Part shown: one piece after another, positions 31,420 to 39,696 of the stretch | How the letters are laid out: the number at the start of each line of letters is the position of its first letter | How positions within the stretch are numbered: position 1 is the first letter of the stretch | Source of the DNA: an uncultured Oscillospiraceae bacterium | GTDB lineage: Bacteria > Bacillota > Clostridia > Oscillospirales > Oscillospiraceae | Direction of reading: 5' to 3' | Assembly (NCBI GenBank): GCA_947626845.1 | Contig: CANQTW010000006.1 | Coordinates: 39,361 to 103,360, forward strand | DNA: 64,000 nucleotides | Program-made: the position numbers and the translations under genes | Notes under the pieces: model-generated | Seen by the model: the letters and a program-made list of their open reading frames with translations, nothing else | What the model was told of the DNA's origin: nothing | Database searches by the model: none

Positions 31420-32916
31420 ATGACAACAAAAGAAGCCATCAACAGGTTAAACCAGCTGGAATTACAGGAATTTGCCTACAGCCACGCCATGGGCATCCTC
31501 TCCTACGACGACGAGACGGTGGCCCCGAAGGGGTCCGTTGTGCCCCGCGGAAAGACCATGGGGGTGCTCAGTGAGCTCTCCTATAAGCTCTCCACCGGCG
31601 ACGAGGCCAGGGAGATCTTGGATGCCCTGAAGGAGCACTACGACGAGCTTTCCCCGGAGGACAAGCGCCGCGCGGACCTGCGGGACAAGCATATGCGGGA
31701 GCTGAGGGCCATCCCCATGGAGGAGTATGTGGCCTATTCCGAGCTTCTCAATGAGGCCGGCAACGTCTGGCGCGAGGCGAAGAACAAGTCCGATTACAAG
31801 CTCTTTGAGCCGTATCTGGGAAAGATCATCGAGACCCAGAAGCGCTTCGCGGGGCTGGTCAGGCCCGACATGGATCCCTACGATTACTGCCTGGATCAGT
31901 ACGAGGAGGGGCTGACGCAGGAGAAGTGCGAGGCGTTTTTCGGCACGCTCCGCGCCCATATCGTGCCGCTTTTGGAGAAGATCAAGGCGGCCAAGCCCAT
32001 CGACGCCGGCTTCCTCTCCACCCTCTTCCCGGTGGAAGCCCAGCGGGAGCTTTCCAAAAAGGTCATGGCTGTCGAGGGCCTGCCGGAGGAAAACTGTATT
32101 CTGGGCGAGGTGGAGCACCCCTTCACCACGGGCTTTTCCAAGTACGACGTGCGCATCACCACCCACTACTATGAGGACGCCTTTTTAAGCTCCCTGTACT
32201 CCGTCATCCACGAGGGCGGACATGCCCTCTACGACCTGCACTCCGATGACAGGTTCTGCTTCACCTCCCTGGAGGGCGGCGTTTCCATGGGCGTACACGA
32301 GAGCCAGTCCCGGTTTTATGAGAACATCATCGGCAGGAGCCGGGAGTTTGTGGGCCTTATCTATCCGGAGATCGTACGCCTGTGTCCCGCCCTGGCATCC
32401 CACAGCGAGGAGGAGCTTTGGCGGGCCGCCAATGTGGCGCAACCCTCCCTTATCCGCACCGAGGCCGACGAGCTGACCTACCCCCTGCACATCATGGTGC
32501 GGTATGAGATGGAGAAGGCCATGATCCGCGGCGACGTGAAGCCCGCCGACCTGCCCCAGATGTGGAACGCCCTCTATAAGGAGTATCTGGGGATCGACGT
32601 GCCCGATGACAAAAACGGCATTTTGCAGGACTCCCACTGGTCCGGCGGCGGCATCGGCTATTTCCCGTCCTACGCCCTGGGCAGCGCCTACGGGGCGCAG
32701 CTGTTGGCTAAGATGCGGGAGGACTTTGACGTGAGGGAGGCCGTCAGGTCGCATCAGCTGATTAAGGTCAACAACTGGCTGGAGGACAAGATCTGGAAAT
32801 ACGGAAGCCTGTATAAGCCGGCGGAGCTGATGGAAAAGGCCTTCGGCGCGCCCTTCGACCCCACGTACTACACCGATTACCTGGAGCGGAAGTTCACGGA
32901 GGTGTACGGGCTGTGA
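31420..32916 (+). CDS. carboxypeptidase M32 family
   Basis: The 498-residue protein is a zinc carboxypeptidase (M32, Taq/Pfu type), removing residues from the C-terminus of peptides. The active site HEGGH (VIHEGGHALYDLH) supplies two zinc His and the catalytic Glu; SMGVHESQSRFYENI is the conserved HESQSR motif, and the third zinc ligand is expected in this helix. LIRTEADELTYPLHIMVRYE and GIGYFPSYALGSAYGAQL are also family blocks. The start at 31420 follows AAAAGGAGTTTTCTC and agrees with the family N-terminus. The gene overlaps ybeY by four bases and lies inside the phoH-ybeY block. Confidence 0.9.
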   Translation: MTTKEAINRLNQLELQEFAYSHAMGILSYDDETVAPKGSVVPRGKTMGVLSELSYKLSTGDEAREILDALKEHYDELSPEDKRRADLRDKHMRELRAIPMEEYVAYSELLNEAGNVWREAKNKSDYKLFEPYLGKIIETQKRFAGLVRPDMDPYDYCLDQYEEGLTQEKCEAFFGTLRAHIVPLLEKIKAAKPIDAGFLSTLFPVEAQRELSKKVMAVEGLPEENCILGEVEHPFTTGFSKYDVRITTHYYEDAFLSSLYSVIHEGGHALYDLHSDDRFCFTSLEGGVSMGVHESQSRFYENIIGRSREFVGLIYPEIVRLCPALASHSEEELWRAANVAQPSLIRTEADELTYPLHIMVRYEMEKAMIRGDVKPADLPQMWNALYKEYLGIDVPDDKNGILQDSHWSGGGIGYFPSYALGSAYGAQLLAKMREDFDVREAVRSHQLIKVNNWLEDKIWKYGSLYKPAELMEKAFGAPFDPTYYTDYLERKFTEVYGL

Positions 32917-33401
32917 GTACCGTTACCGTGACAAGGGACAGGCCGGGGCTGGGCCACAGCGAGACAGCCGGTCTTGTGAAAAAGGCCGTGGCCGCCGTTC
33001 TGGACGGCCAGGGCATCGCCGTGCCCTGCCGGGTGGACGTGCTATTGACGGACGACGGGGGCATCCACGCCATCAACTTAGAGCACCGGGGGGTGGACGC
33101 GCCTACGGACGTGCTGAGCTTCCCCCTGAACGATCTGCGGCCTGGGGAGTTTGACCCGAAAAACTGCGAGATGGACTATGACACCGGCGAGGTCCTCTTA
33201 GGGGATATGGTCATCGACATCCCCCGCTGTGAACAGCAGGGGGAGGAGTACGGCCACGGGTTCAAGCGGGAGGTATCCTACCTGGCCGTCCACTCCACCC
33301 TGCACCTTCTGGGCTACGACCACCTGGACGAGGGGCCGCAAAAGCGCCAGATGCGGGAGCGGGAGAAGGCCATTATGGAGAAATTAAACATATCGAGATA
33401 A
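32913..33401 (+). CDS. ybeY: endoribonuclease YbeY (rRNA maturation factor)
   Basis: YbeY is a zinc-dependent endoribonuclease used in 16S rRNA 3' maturation and ribosome quality control. The family signature is HSTLHLLGYDH, with the three His of H-x3-H-x5-H that bind zinc, and a conserved Arg in REVSYLAVHS. The sequence also has INLEHRGVDAPTDVLSFPL. The 162-residue length is normal. Translation starts at GTG that overlaps the stop of the peptidase gene (GTGA), so translation is likely coupled. Era follows after 27 bases. Confidence 0.93.
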   Translation: MSTVTVTRDRPGLGHSETAGLVKKAVAAVLDGQGIAVPCRVDVLLTDDGGIHAINLEHRGVDAPTDVLSFPLNDLRPGEFDPKNCEMDYDTGEVLLGDMVIDIPRCEQQGEEYGHGFKREVSYLAVHSTLHLLGYDHLDEGPQKRQMREREKAIMEKLNISR

Positions 33402-33428
33402 ACGCTCAAAGAAAGCTGAGGATCACCT

Positions 33429-34319
33429 ATGATAAAACGTACAGCTTTAGTCACCGTGGTGGGGCGGCCCAATGTGGGCAAATCCACCCTGGTCAACGCC
33501 ATGGTGGGGGAGAAGGTGTCCATCGTGACGCCCAAGCCCCAGACTACCCGCAACCGCATCTTCGGCGTGGCAGAGCGGGGGGAGACCCAGCTGGTCTTTG
33601 CCGACACCCCCGGCTTCCACCGGGCCCGCACGAAGCTGGGCGATTACATGGTCCATGTGGTGGAGGAGTCCGTGGAGGACGACGTGGACGCCCTTTGCCT
33701 GGTGGTGGAGCCCAGGGCCAACATAGGCCGGCAGGAGGAGGGGCTGATCGCTAAGATCAAGGCGGCGAAGGCCCCGTCGGTGCTGGTCATCAATAAGATC
33801 GACACGGTGGAGAAGCCGGAGTTGCTGCCCGTCATCGCCCTCTACGCCAAGGCCCACGACTGGGACGCGGTGGTGCCCGTCTCCGCCCGACGGGGGCAGG
33901 GGATACAGGAGCTGTTCGACGAGCTTGAAAAATTCGCCAAGGAGGATCAGCAGCTCTTCCCGGAGGATATGATCACCGACCAGACCACCCGCCAGATGTG
34001 CGCGGAGATCATCCGCGAAAAGCTCCTTTTGAAGCTCCAGTCCGAGGTGCCCCACGGCACGGCGGTGGAGATCACCACCTTCACGGAGCGGGAGGACGGG
34101 GTCACGGAGATCACCGCCACTATCTACTGCGAAAAGGAGAGCCACAAGGGCATTATCATCGGGAAGCAGGGCGAGATGCTCAAGGCCGTGGGGGAGCTGG
34201 CCCGCCGGGATATGGAGAAGCTTTTGGAGTCGAAGGTCTACCTGAACACCTGGGTGAAGGTGAAGGAGAACTGGCGGGATTCCGGGGCGAATCTAAAGAC
34301 GTTCGGGTATACCGAATAA
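33429..34319 (+). CDS. era: GTPase Era
   Basis: Era binds the 3' end of 16S rRNA and helps assemble the 30S subunit. The G-domain motifs are VGRPNVGKSTLVNAMVG (G1), KPQTTRNRIFGV (G2), ADTPGFH (G3) and VINKIDTVE (G4); the C-terminal KH domain contains IIIGKQGEMLKAVGELARRD, the GxxG-type RNA-binding loop, and ends LNTWVKVKENWRDSGANLKT, typical for Era. The length of 296 residues is standard. It is in the ybeY-era-yqzL-recO order known from Bacilli. Confidence 0.96.
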   Translation: MIKRTALVTVVGRPNVGKSTLVNAMVGEKVSIVTPKPQTTRNRIFGVAERGETQLVFADTPGFHRARTKLGDYMVHVVEESVEDDVDALCLVVEPRANIGRQEEGLIAKIKAAKAPSVLVINKIDTVEKPELLPVIALYAKAHDWDAVVPVSARRGQGIQELFDELEKFAKEDQQLFPEDMITDQTTRQMCAEIIREKLLLKLQSEVPHGTAVEITTFTEREDGVTEITATIYCEKESHKGIIIGKQGEMLKAVGELARRDMEKLLESKVYLNTWVKVKENWRDSGANLKTFGYTE

Positions 34320-34408
34320 ATTGGAACTTACGAATAATTTTTCCTCTCATATTCCCGCCGCGGGGACAAAAACTAATCCTGCGACGGGGGAGAACGAGAG
34401 GAAAGACT

Positions 34409-34516
34409 ATGGATATTGCCGGATTATGGAGGCTTTTCTGGGCGACGGGGGACATACGGTTCTACCTGGCGGCCCGGATGCTGAAGAACGAGAGAGAGGA
34501 AGAACGGACGGCCTGA
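34409..34516 (+). CDS. yqzL: YqzL family small protein, 35 aa
   Basis: A short frame with a ribosome site (GAGAGGAAAGACT) encodes MDIAGLWRLFWATGDIRFYL followed by AARMLKNEREEERTA. YqzL proteins are this short, share the W..F..TG....Y pattern, and lie between era and recO in Bacillus and clostridia, exactly as here. The function is unknown. The 89-base gap before it and 19 bases before recO suggest the same transcript. Confidence 0.75.
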   Translation: MDIAGLWRLFWATGDIRFYLAARMLKNEREEERTA

Positions 34517-34535
34517 GGGCCGTCCGGGGGCGCAG

Positions 34536-35279
34536 ATGTACATAACGACGCCGGGGCTTGTCCTGCGAGAGACGGAATATAAGGAGTCCAGCCGTATCCT
34601 CACCGTGCTGACGGCCAAGAACGGGAAGATCACCGTTCAGGCCAGAGGCGCCAAGCGCAAGGGGAGCAAAACGGCGGCGGCTACGCAGTTTTTAGCCCTT
34701 TCGGAGATGACGCTTTTTGAGAATAAGGACCGCTGGACCCTGACAGAGTCCAGGAGCGTAGAGCAGTTTCGGGGCCTGCGGGAGGATATCGCGAAGCTGG
34801 CGCTGGGGACGTATTTCGCGGAGGCGCTGGACAGCCTGTCCGACGAGGACGCGCCGAATCCGGAGCTATTATCCCTGGGGCTGAACGCCCTTTACGCCCT
34901 GTCGGAGGCGCTCAATTCCGACGCGCTCATCAAGGCGGCCTTTGAGCTGCGGCTTTCTTGCCTTGCGGGCTTTGAGCCGTTGCTGACCCACTGCAGTGTC
35001 TGCGGGAAGGAGACGCCTGACGCGCCGCTCCTCTCTCTGGAGGGCGGGACGCTTTTCTGCGCCGCCTGCCGCCCCGACGGGGCGGGGGAGTGCCTGACCC
35101 TGAGTCCCGGAGCGCTGGACGCCATGCGGCATATCGTGTATACGGACCCCAAGCGGCTTTACGCTTTTCGCGTGGGGCCAGAGACGGAGCGACAGCTGGG
35201 AAGGGTGTGCGAGGCGTATTTTCTCACCCAGTTGGGCCGGGGGTTCGGGTCGCTGGATTTTTATAAAACAGTCAGATAA
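34536..35279 (+). CDS. recO: DNA repair protein RecO
   Basis: RecO helps load RecA on single-stranded DNA coated with SSB. The N-terminal OB fold (residues 1-80) starts MYITTPGLVLRETEYKESSR and contains FGA-like ARGAKRKGSKT. The C-terminal helical domain carries a zinc motif, CSVCGKE and FCAACRPDG. The 247-residue length is normal. It is the last gene of the era cluster, with the larA-like gene starting 13 bases later on the same strand. Confidence 0.93.
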   Translation: MYITTPGLVLRETEYKESSRILTVLTAKNGKITVQARGAKRKGSKTAAATQFLALSEMTLFENKDRWTLTESRSVEQFRGLREDIAKLALGTYFAEALDSLSDEDAPNPELLSLGLNALYALSEALNSDALIKAAFELRLSCLAGFEPLLTHCSVCGKETPDAPLLSLEGGTLFCAACRPDGAGECLTLSPGALDAMRHIVYTDPKRLYAFRVGPETERQLGRVCEAYFLTQLGRGFGSLDFYKTVR

Positions 35280-35291
35280 GGATGGTCTATC

Positions 35292-36545
35292 ATGGAGCTT
35301 GAGCTTGGTTTTGGCACGGGGACCCAGAGGATATCGGTGCCGGACAAAAATCTGATGGCGGTGCTGACGCCCAACGACGTGAAGAGGGAGCTTACAGGCG
35401 AAGCGGAGGTCAGGAGGGCGCTGGAGGCGCCCATCGGCTCGCCGCGCCTTCGGGAGATCGTAAAGCCGGGGGAGAAGATCGCCGTCATCACCAGCGACAT
35501 CACCCGCCCCATGCCCACCTGGAAGGTCATGCCGGCCCTTTTGGATGAGCTTTACGCCGGAGGCGTCAGGCCGGAGGACATCACCCTGGTCTTTGCCCTG
35601 GGCAGTCACAGGCCGCAGACGGAGGCGGAGAGGCGGCACCTGGCCGGAGAGCGGGCGTTCAGCGAGATACGGTGCGTTGACTCAGATCCCAACGACTGCG
35701 TACACATGGGCGTCACCAGCCGGGGGACGCCGGTGGATATCTTCACGCCCGTGGCGAAGGCCGACAGGCGTATCTGCCTGGGGAACATCGAGTATCACTA
35801 CTTTGCCGGATACTCCGGCGGGGCTAAGGCCGTTATGCCCGGCGTCTCCACCCGTGCCGCCATCCAGGCCAACCACGCAAGGATGGTGGAAGAGACCAGC
35901 TGTGCCGGCAGGATAGAGGGCAACAACCTCCGGGCGGACATCGAGGAGGCCGGGGCCATCGTGGGCATCGACTTCATCCTCAACGCGGTGCTGGATGAGC
36001 GCAAGGAGATCATCAAGGCCGTGGCCGGAGACGTGACGGAGGCCCATCGGGCCGGCTGTGCCTTCCTAGACACGCTGTATCTCAAGAAGCTCGACTCCCG
36101 CGCCGATATCGTGGTGGTCTCCCAGGGGGGCGCGCCCAAGGACCTGAACCTCTATCAGACCCAGAAGGCCCTGGATAACGCCAAACACGCGGTCAGGAAG
36201 GGCGGCACGGTGATCCTTGTGGGCTCCTGCCGGGAGGGCTACGGCGAGGGCGTGTTTGCCCGCTGGCTCAGCGAGGCGCCCGACGCCCACAGCATGATCC
36301 GGCGGGTCAAGACGCATTTTGAATTGGGCGGCCATAAGGCGGCGGCCATCGCCATGGTGCTGGAGAACGCTAAGGTGGTGCTTGTGTCCGAGCTGTCTGA
36401 CGAGCAGGCGCGGGGCGCGTTCCTGACGCCGGCGCGTTCGGCCCAGGAGGCGCTGGACGAGGCGCTCCGGGTGTATGGCCCTGACGCCAGGGTGCTGGTC
36501 ATGCCCTACGGCGGCTCCACCCTGCCGCGGGTGGCGGGGGCCTGA
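35292..36545 (+). CDS. larA: nickel-dependent lactate racemase family protein (LarA-like)
   Basis: The 417-residue protein is in the LarA family, which uses a covalently bound nickel-pincer cofactor to interconvert 2-hydroxy acids such as lactate. Expected segments are ITSDITRPMPTWKVMPALLD, ALGSHRPQTEAE, HMGVTSRGTPVDIFTPV, the active-site region GNIEYHYFAGYSGGAKAVMP with the catalytic His and cofactor-bearing Lys, and the C-terminal VVLVSELSDEQARGAFLTP. Many LarA relatives act on substrates other than lactate, and the cofactor genes larB, larC and larE are not in this window, so the substrate is unsure. Confidence 0.82.
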   Translation: MELELGFGTGTQRISVPDKNLMAVLTPNDVKRELTGEAEVRRALEAPIGSPRLREIVKPGEKIAVITSDITRPMPTWKVMPALLDELYAGGVRPEDITLVFALGSHRPQTEAERRHLAGERAFSEIRCVDSDPNDCVHMGVTSRGTPVDIFTPVAKADRRICLGNIEYHYFAGYSGGAKAVMPGVSTRAAIQANHARMVEETSCAGRIEGNNLRADIEEAGAIVGIDFILNAVLDERKEIIKAVAGDVTEAHRAGCAFLDTLYLKKLDSRADIVVVSQGGAPKDLNLYQTQKALDNAKHAVRKGGTVILVGSCREGYGEGVFARWLSEAPDAHSMIRRVKTHFELGGHKAAAIAMVLENAKVVLVSELSDEQARGAFLTPARSAQEALDEALRVYGPDARVLVMPYGGSTLPRVAGA

Positions 36546-36566
36546 CCCCGGCGGGGGGAATAAGGT

Positions 36567-36757
36567 GTCCGCCTTATAGGCGGACGGGGATTTGCTTTTC
36601 TCCTTTTGGGTTTCCAAAAGGAGAAAAGGCAACAAAAGAGGAAAAGAAACCAGGGGAGGGATTTCGTTTTTTCCCTCCCCTGGACTCCACCTTTTAAAAA
36701 CGACCAGAGGGGGCTTGCGAGCCCCCATCTGGACTCCCCCGGGGAGCGCCCGCACGG
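36567..36757 (+). repeat. R2 transcript-tail repeat, copy 3
   Basis: After the larA stop the order is GTCCGCC/GGCGGAC hairpin, TCTCCTTTTGG/CCAAAAGGAGA hairpin, CCAGGGGAGGG/CCCTCCCCTGG hairpin, then GGGGGCTTGCGAGCCCCC and GGGGAGCGCCCGCACG, the same as at 7404. It points away from larA. Confidence 0.75.
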
Positions 36758-36979
36758 GAAGCAACGCTATCGTTTACCACACGACTAAAGCCGCAGCAGC
36801 GCGGTTGAAATAGGACATCACGCCTTTTTGATAGAGCAGTAAGCGATTAGCGGGTTAAACGCAGAGACAATGCGTCAACGTCACGCGCGGATATGAATGG
36901 GACCATGGGCATCGTCCACCACCGCGGGAGCCGGACCGCCGTAATATGGCTTGGGCCCGGTTTACCACCGGGCCCAAAA
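36758..36979 (+). ncRNA. candidate structured ncRNA, possibly the raiA-type RNA
   Basis: This 222-base stretch lies between two convergent R2 tails, has no sensible frame and has less GC than its neighbours. It has many short complementary blocks (CGCAGAGACAATGCG hairpin), purine-rich conserved-looking stretches such as GACTAAAGCCGCAGCAGCG and GTAAGCGATTAGCGGG, and ends in a perfect stem TTGGGCCCGGT/ACCGGGCCCAA (36951-36977). Size and the look of the conserved blocks recall the roughly 200-nucleotide raiA RNA of Firmicutes. The name is from memory, not an alignment. A promoter is not obvious, so transcription from larA is possible. Confidence 0.5.
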
Positions 36980-36980
36980 A

Positions 36981-37066
36981 TTTGCTTTTCTCTTCTTTGA
37001 AGCTTTCTTCTCTTTTGTCAATACAAAAGAGAAGAAAGCGTATTTTCCCCGCCCTTTTAAGGGCGG
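36981..37066 (-). repeat. R2 transcript-tail repeat, copy 4 (partial, reverse)
   Basis: On the minus strand, right after the stop of the 37072 gene, come GCCCTTAAAAGGGC and a CTTTCTTCTCTTTTGT hairpin, the first half of R2. The second half is missing; the ncRNA end follows directly. Confidence 0.65.
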
Positions 37067-37071
37067 AAACT

Positions 37072-38673
37072 TTAGCCTACGGCGTAGTCGGCGGGGGAGG
37101 CGGGCCACAGGTCGCGGCCTGGGGTGAGGGCGTGGGTGGAGGCGATGGAGCTGTCGCTCACCAGGAAGTAGTTGTAGCCGATGCTTCCGGTAGAATCCAG
37201 GCAGCTGTCCATGGTGAGGTCTATGTTGTACCAGCCGCCGTCCACCTTCACCTTGTTCCAGGTCCGCGCCTCAACGCCGCCGCCGGTCTGGATCTGGCCG
37301 TTTACTAAAATGGCGTCCACGCCGGCCAGATAGCACATCAGCTCAAAGGCGCGGGCGATCCCCGTGCTGTCGCCGGCGCCGTAGATGATGGGGCCTGCGG
37401 CGCCGTCGGCGTTTTCAGGCGTCTCGCCGTGGGCGCGCAGATAGTCGTCCGCGGACATCGTGGTGTAGATGAGGTAGTCGTGGATGGCCTTGATGACGGA
37501 AAAGTCCCTGCCGTCCTGGGCGCGGATATCGGAGAGAAGCCCCTTGGCCTCGTTGATGAGGGAGGCGGCGCTGTCGCCGGAACCGGTGAGCCGTCCTTCC
37601 AGGAGGGCCATGGCCTGGGCGGCGTCGGAATAGACGAGGTCCACAGCGAAGTGACTGCCGTCCACGGGGCGGGTGACGGCGCTGACAACGTCGCACATAT
37701 CATATAACGCCGCTTTCCACGCCGCGAAGTCCCCGGCGTATTCGCCGGCCTTGCCGGAGGGGGTGCTGACCACCACGGTGGGCGCGTGGCCGCGGGCCGC
37801 GGCGGCGAGCCTGGAGGGGAGCTGGGAGGCGGAGCTTACAGAGACGCCGGTTATGTAATCGTAGACAGGGCCGGGGGTAAACCGGATGGGCTGGGTGTCG
37901 CCGCCGGAGGGATCGTCAGGCAGGTCCTCGCCCTCGTAGTTGTGATCGTCATCGGTGGGATCGTCGGGCAGATCGTCCGGCAGCTCCGCCGGCGGATCGG
38001 AAGGCACGGCAGGGGAGTCATCGGGGATCACGCCGGAGCTGATGAGCCGCTGGCGAAGGGTGATGCCGTTGACCGTCCGGCAGTCCAGGGCGGAGAGGGC
38101 CGTCACCACCATGTCGGCCCGGTAAAAAATATCGCTTTCGGGGTAGGAAAGGCCCACCTCACGGGCCAGCGCCCAGGGGGAGGCCCAGTCCACATTATCA
38201 TAGCCCAGGGCCCGTAGAATCCAGGTGATGAAGTCCCGACAGGGGATCTCCACGGCGGGGGAGAAGGTGCACTGTCCGAAGGGGGTAACGGTGATGTCGG
38301 AGGTGCCGTTGGTGATGCCGTAGACGTAGGCGTAGCCCACATAGGGGCTCATCCAGCCGTAGGAGTCACCGAAGGGGTGGGTGTAGTTGGCGCTCAGGGC
38401 CTCCGGCTCTCCGCCCAAAAGCCGCACCAGGGTGGTCAGGGAGTCGGCTCTGTTGCCGACGGAATCCAGACTGAATATGGGCGTGCCGTCGTGGTTAACG
38501 CCGGTGCCGTGGAGTAGGCCCATGTCGTAAAGCGTCTGGGCCGCCGCCTCTCCCGCCGCCAGACGGTCCGCCGGAATCGTGCCTCCGGCGGCCAGCGCGG
38601 GGGCGGTAAGGATGGAGGTCATGGCCAGGGCGATCAGGAGCCCCGCCCACCGTTTGATTCTCTCTCTCTTCAT
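37072..38673 (-). CDS. exported protein with SLH-like N-terminus and a degenerate transglutaminase-like domain
   Basis: The 533-residue protein has a signal peptide (WAGLLIALAMTSILTAPALA). Residues 30-215 have SLH-like helices (RLAAGEAAAQTLYDMGLLHG, SLTTLVRLLGGEPEAL, CRDFITWILRALGYDNVDWA), suggesting cell-wall anchoring. An Asp/Pro linker (220-265) leads to a transglutaminase-like domain. In active members a GxCxGxA motif gives the Cys and HxWN the His; here the segments read GDSTGIARAFELMCYLAGV and ARTWNKVKVDGGWYNIDLT, with Ser in place of Cys and Arg in place of His. The Asp (NIDLT) remains. The domain is probably not a protease, perhaps a binding domain. A 117-base leader precedes it. Confidence 0.75.
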   Translation of the reverse strand: MKRERIKRWAGLLIALAMTSILTAPALAAGGTIPADRLAAGEAAAQTLYDMGLLHGTGVNHDGTPIFSLDSVGNRADSLTTLVRLLGGEPEALSANYTHPFGDSYGWMSPYVGYAYVYGITNGTSDITVTPFGQCTFSPAVEIPCRDFITWILRALGYDNVDWASPWALAREVGLSYPESDIFYRADMVVTALSALDCRTVNGITLRQRLISSGVIPDDSPAVPSDPPAELPDDLPDDPTDDDHNYEGEDLPDDPSGGDTQPIRFTPGPVYDYITGVSVSSASQLPSRLAAAARGHAPTVVVSTPSGKAGEYAGDFAAWKAALYDMCDVVSAVTRPVDGSHFAVDLVYSDAAQAMALLEGRLTGSGDSAASLINEAKGLLSDIRAQDGRDFSVIKAIHDYLIYTTMSADDYLRAHGETPENADGAAGPIIYGAGDSTGIARAFELMCYLAGVDAILVNGQIQTGGGVEARTWNKVKVDGGWYNIDLTMDSCLDSTGSIGYNYFLVSDSSIASTHALTPGRDLWPASPADYAVG

Positions 38674-38726
38674 CTATGTTCCTCCGAATGCTTATGTCGG
38701 AAATCACCGCGGCTTTTATGTTTCGG

Positions 38727-38793
38727 TCCCGCCCGACAGGGCGGGAGAAAAAGGACTGAAACCAAATCTATATCCGCTTATGGGGATAGTATA
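38727..38793 (-). promoter_or_regulatory. promoter and hairpin leader of the 37072-38673 gene
   Basis: On the minus strand TGTTATACT (extended -10, at 38793-38788) starts a leader of about 110 bases with a strong stem, CTCCCGCCC/GGGCGGGAC near 38727-38750, then GGAGGAACATAG before the ATG. No known riboswitch was recognised. Confidence 0.45.
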
Positions 38794-38815
38794 ACACAGT
38801 ATCAGGGGGAAAGCA

Positions 38816-38845
38816 AGAAAAAGCCGCGGCTTGAAGCCGCGGCGT
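38816..38845 (-). terminator. terminator of the YczE-like gene
   Basis: On the minus strand GCCGCGGC, a TTCAA loop and GCCGCGGC are followed by TTTTTC, 38 bases after the stop. Confidence 0.8.
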
Positions 38846-38882
38846 TTGATGTTGCGCTTTCTGGGGGTGCGATAGGGAATCG

Positions 38883-39554
38883 TCAGGACGCGGCGGGGGA
38901 CCGGTTGAACAGCGTTTCTTCCAGCTTTCTCTGCATCCAGGAGACCACCGGACCCAGGAAAAAGGCCACCGCCAGCGTGACGATGCCGGGGATCACGCCC
39001 AAGAGCAGCCCCATCAATGTAAAGCTCAGGTCCCAGAGAATGCGGACCCAGCGGAATGAAAGCTTTTTCACGCGCTCCGAGATGATGAACGGCACCGCGT
39101 CGTAGGGGGAGGAGCCAAGCCCCGAACTCATGTACGCCGCCGCGCCCAGCATGAACACCGCGAGACTGGGGAGGAGAAACAGGTAACGGACCGAGACGGG
39201 CTCGAAGAACCCCGCCGGCAGGGCGGTCTTGTAGACCCAGGTGAAGAGATCGGATATGTATCCGAGGAACACCATGTTTCCCACGGTGCCGAAGCCGATG
39301 CGGGATATGTCGAAGCGGATCACAACGGCGAAGGTCACAAGATGGCACAGCAGCTGGCATGTGCCGAAGCTCAAGGGTAAGTGATTCGCCACGCCCAGCG
39401 TCAGGCATGAGCAGGGGTCAAGCCCCAAGTCAATGGCGCGAAGCAGAGACAACCCAAAGCCCTGGGCCAGTACGCCCAGCATCATGACCGCGCACCGCTT
39501 CCAAAAGGGCGCGGGCCGCAGAAAGCACCGCGGTTTCCCGGTTTTTGTGTTCAT
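38883..39554 (-). CDS. YczE/YyaS/YitT family membrane protein
   Basis: The 223-residue protein has about five to six membrane segments: VMMLGVLAQGFGLSLLRAI, QLLCHLVTFAVVIRFDISRI, GNMVFLGYISDLFTWVY, YLFLLPSLAVFMLGAAAYMS and LLLGVIPGIVTLAVAFFLGP. Signatures are LDPCSCLTLGVANHL and SSGLGSSPYDAVPFIISERV, which match the YczE family, whose Bacillus member affects lipopeptide synthesis. The true role is unknown. The start at 39554 is set by GGGGAGGTCTGGAT, six codons after the first possible start. Confidence 0.8.
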   Translation of the reverse strand: MNTKTGKPRCFLRPAPFWKRCAVMMLGVLAQGFGLSLLRAIDLGLDPCSCLTLGVANHLPLSFGTCQLLCHLVTFAVVIRFDISRIGFGTVGNMVFLGYISDLFTWVYKTALPAGFFEPVSVRYLFLLPSLAVFMLGAAAYMSSGLGSSPYDAVPFIISERVKKLSFRWVRILWDLSFTLMGLLLGVIPGIVTLAVAFFLGPVVSWMQRKLEETLFNRSPAAS

Positions 39555-39659
39555 ATCCAGACCTCCCCGCACAGTTTTATGCCGCTTATTTTATTTAATG
39601 TATCACCCCGACGGGAATAAATCAAGGATAAACCCGTGGAAATCTGCGCCGAGATGTGG

Positions 39660-39665
39660 TATACT
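39660..39665 (+). promoter_or_regulatory. extended -10 promoter element of the GNAT gene
   Basis: TGGTATACT combines the TG extension and a near-consensus -10 box, 31 bases before the start codon. No -35 is evident. Confidence 0.45.
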
Positions 39666-39696
39666 TTGGCCTATATGGGAAAAAGGAGGCGCGGAT

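Noticed and set aside
35292..36545. Racemase named with certainty as lactate racemase
   Set aside because: The family has many substrates and no larB/C/E genes are adjacent, so only the family is stated.
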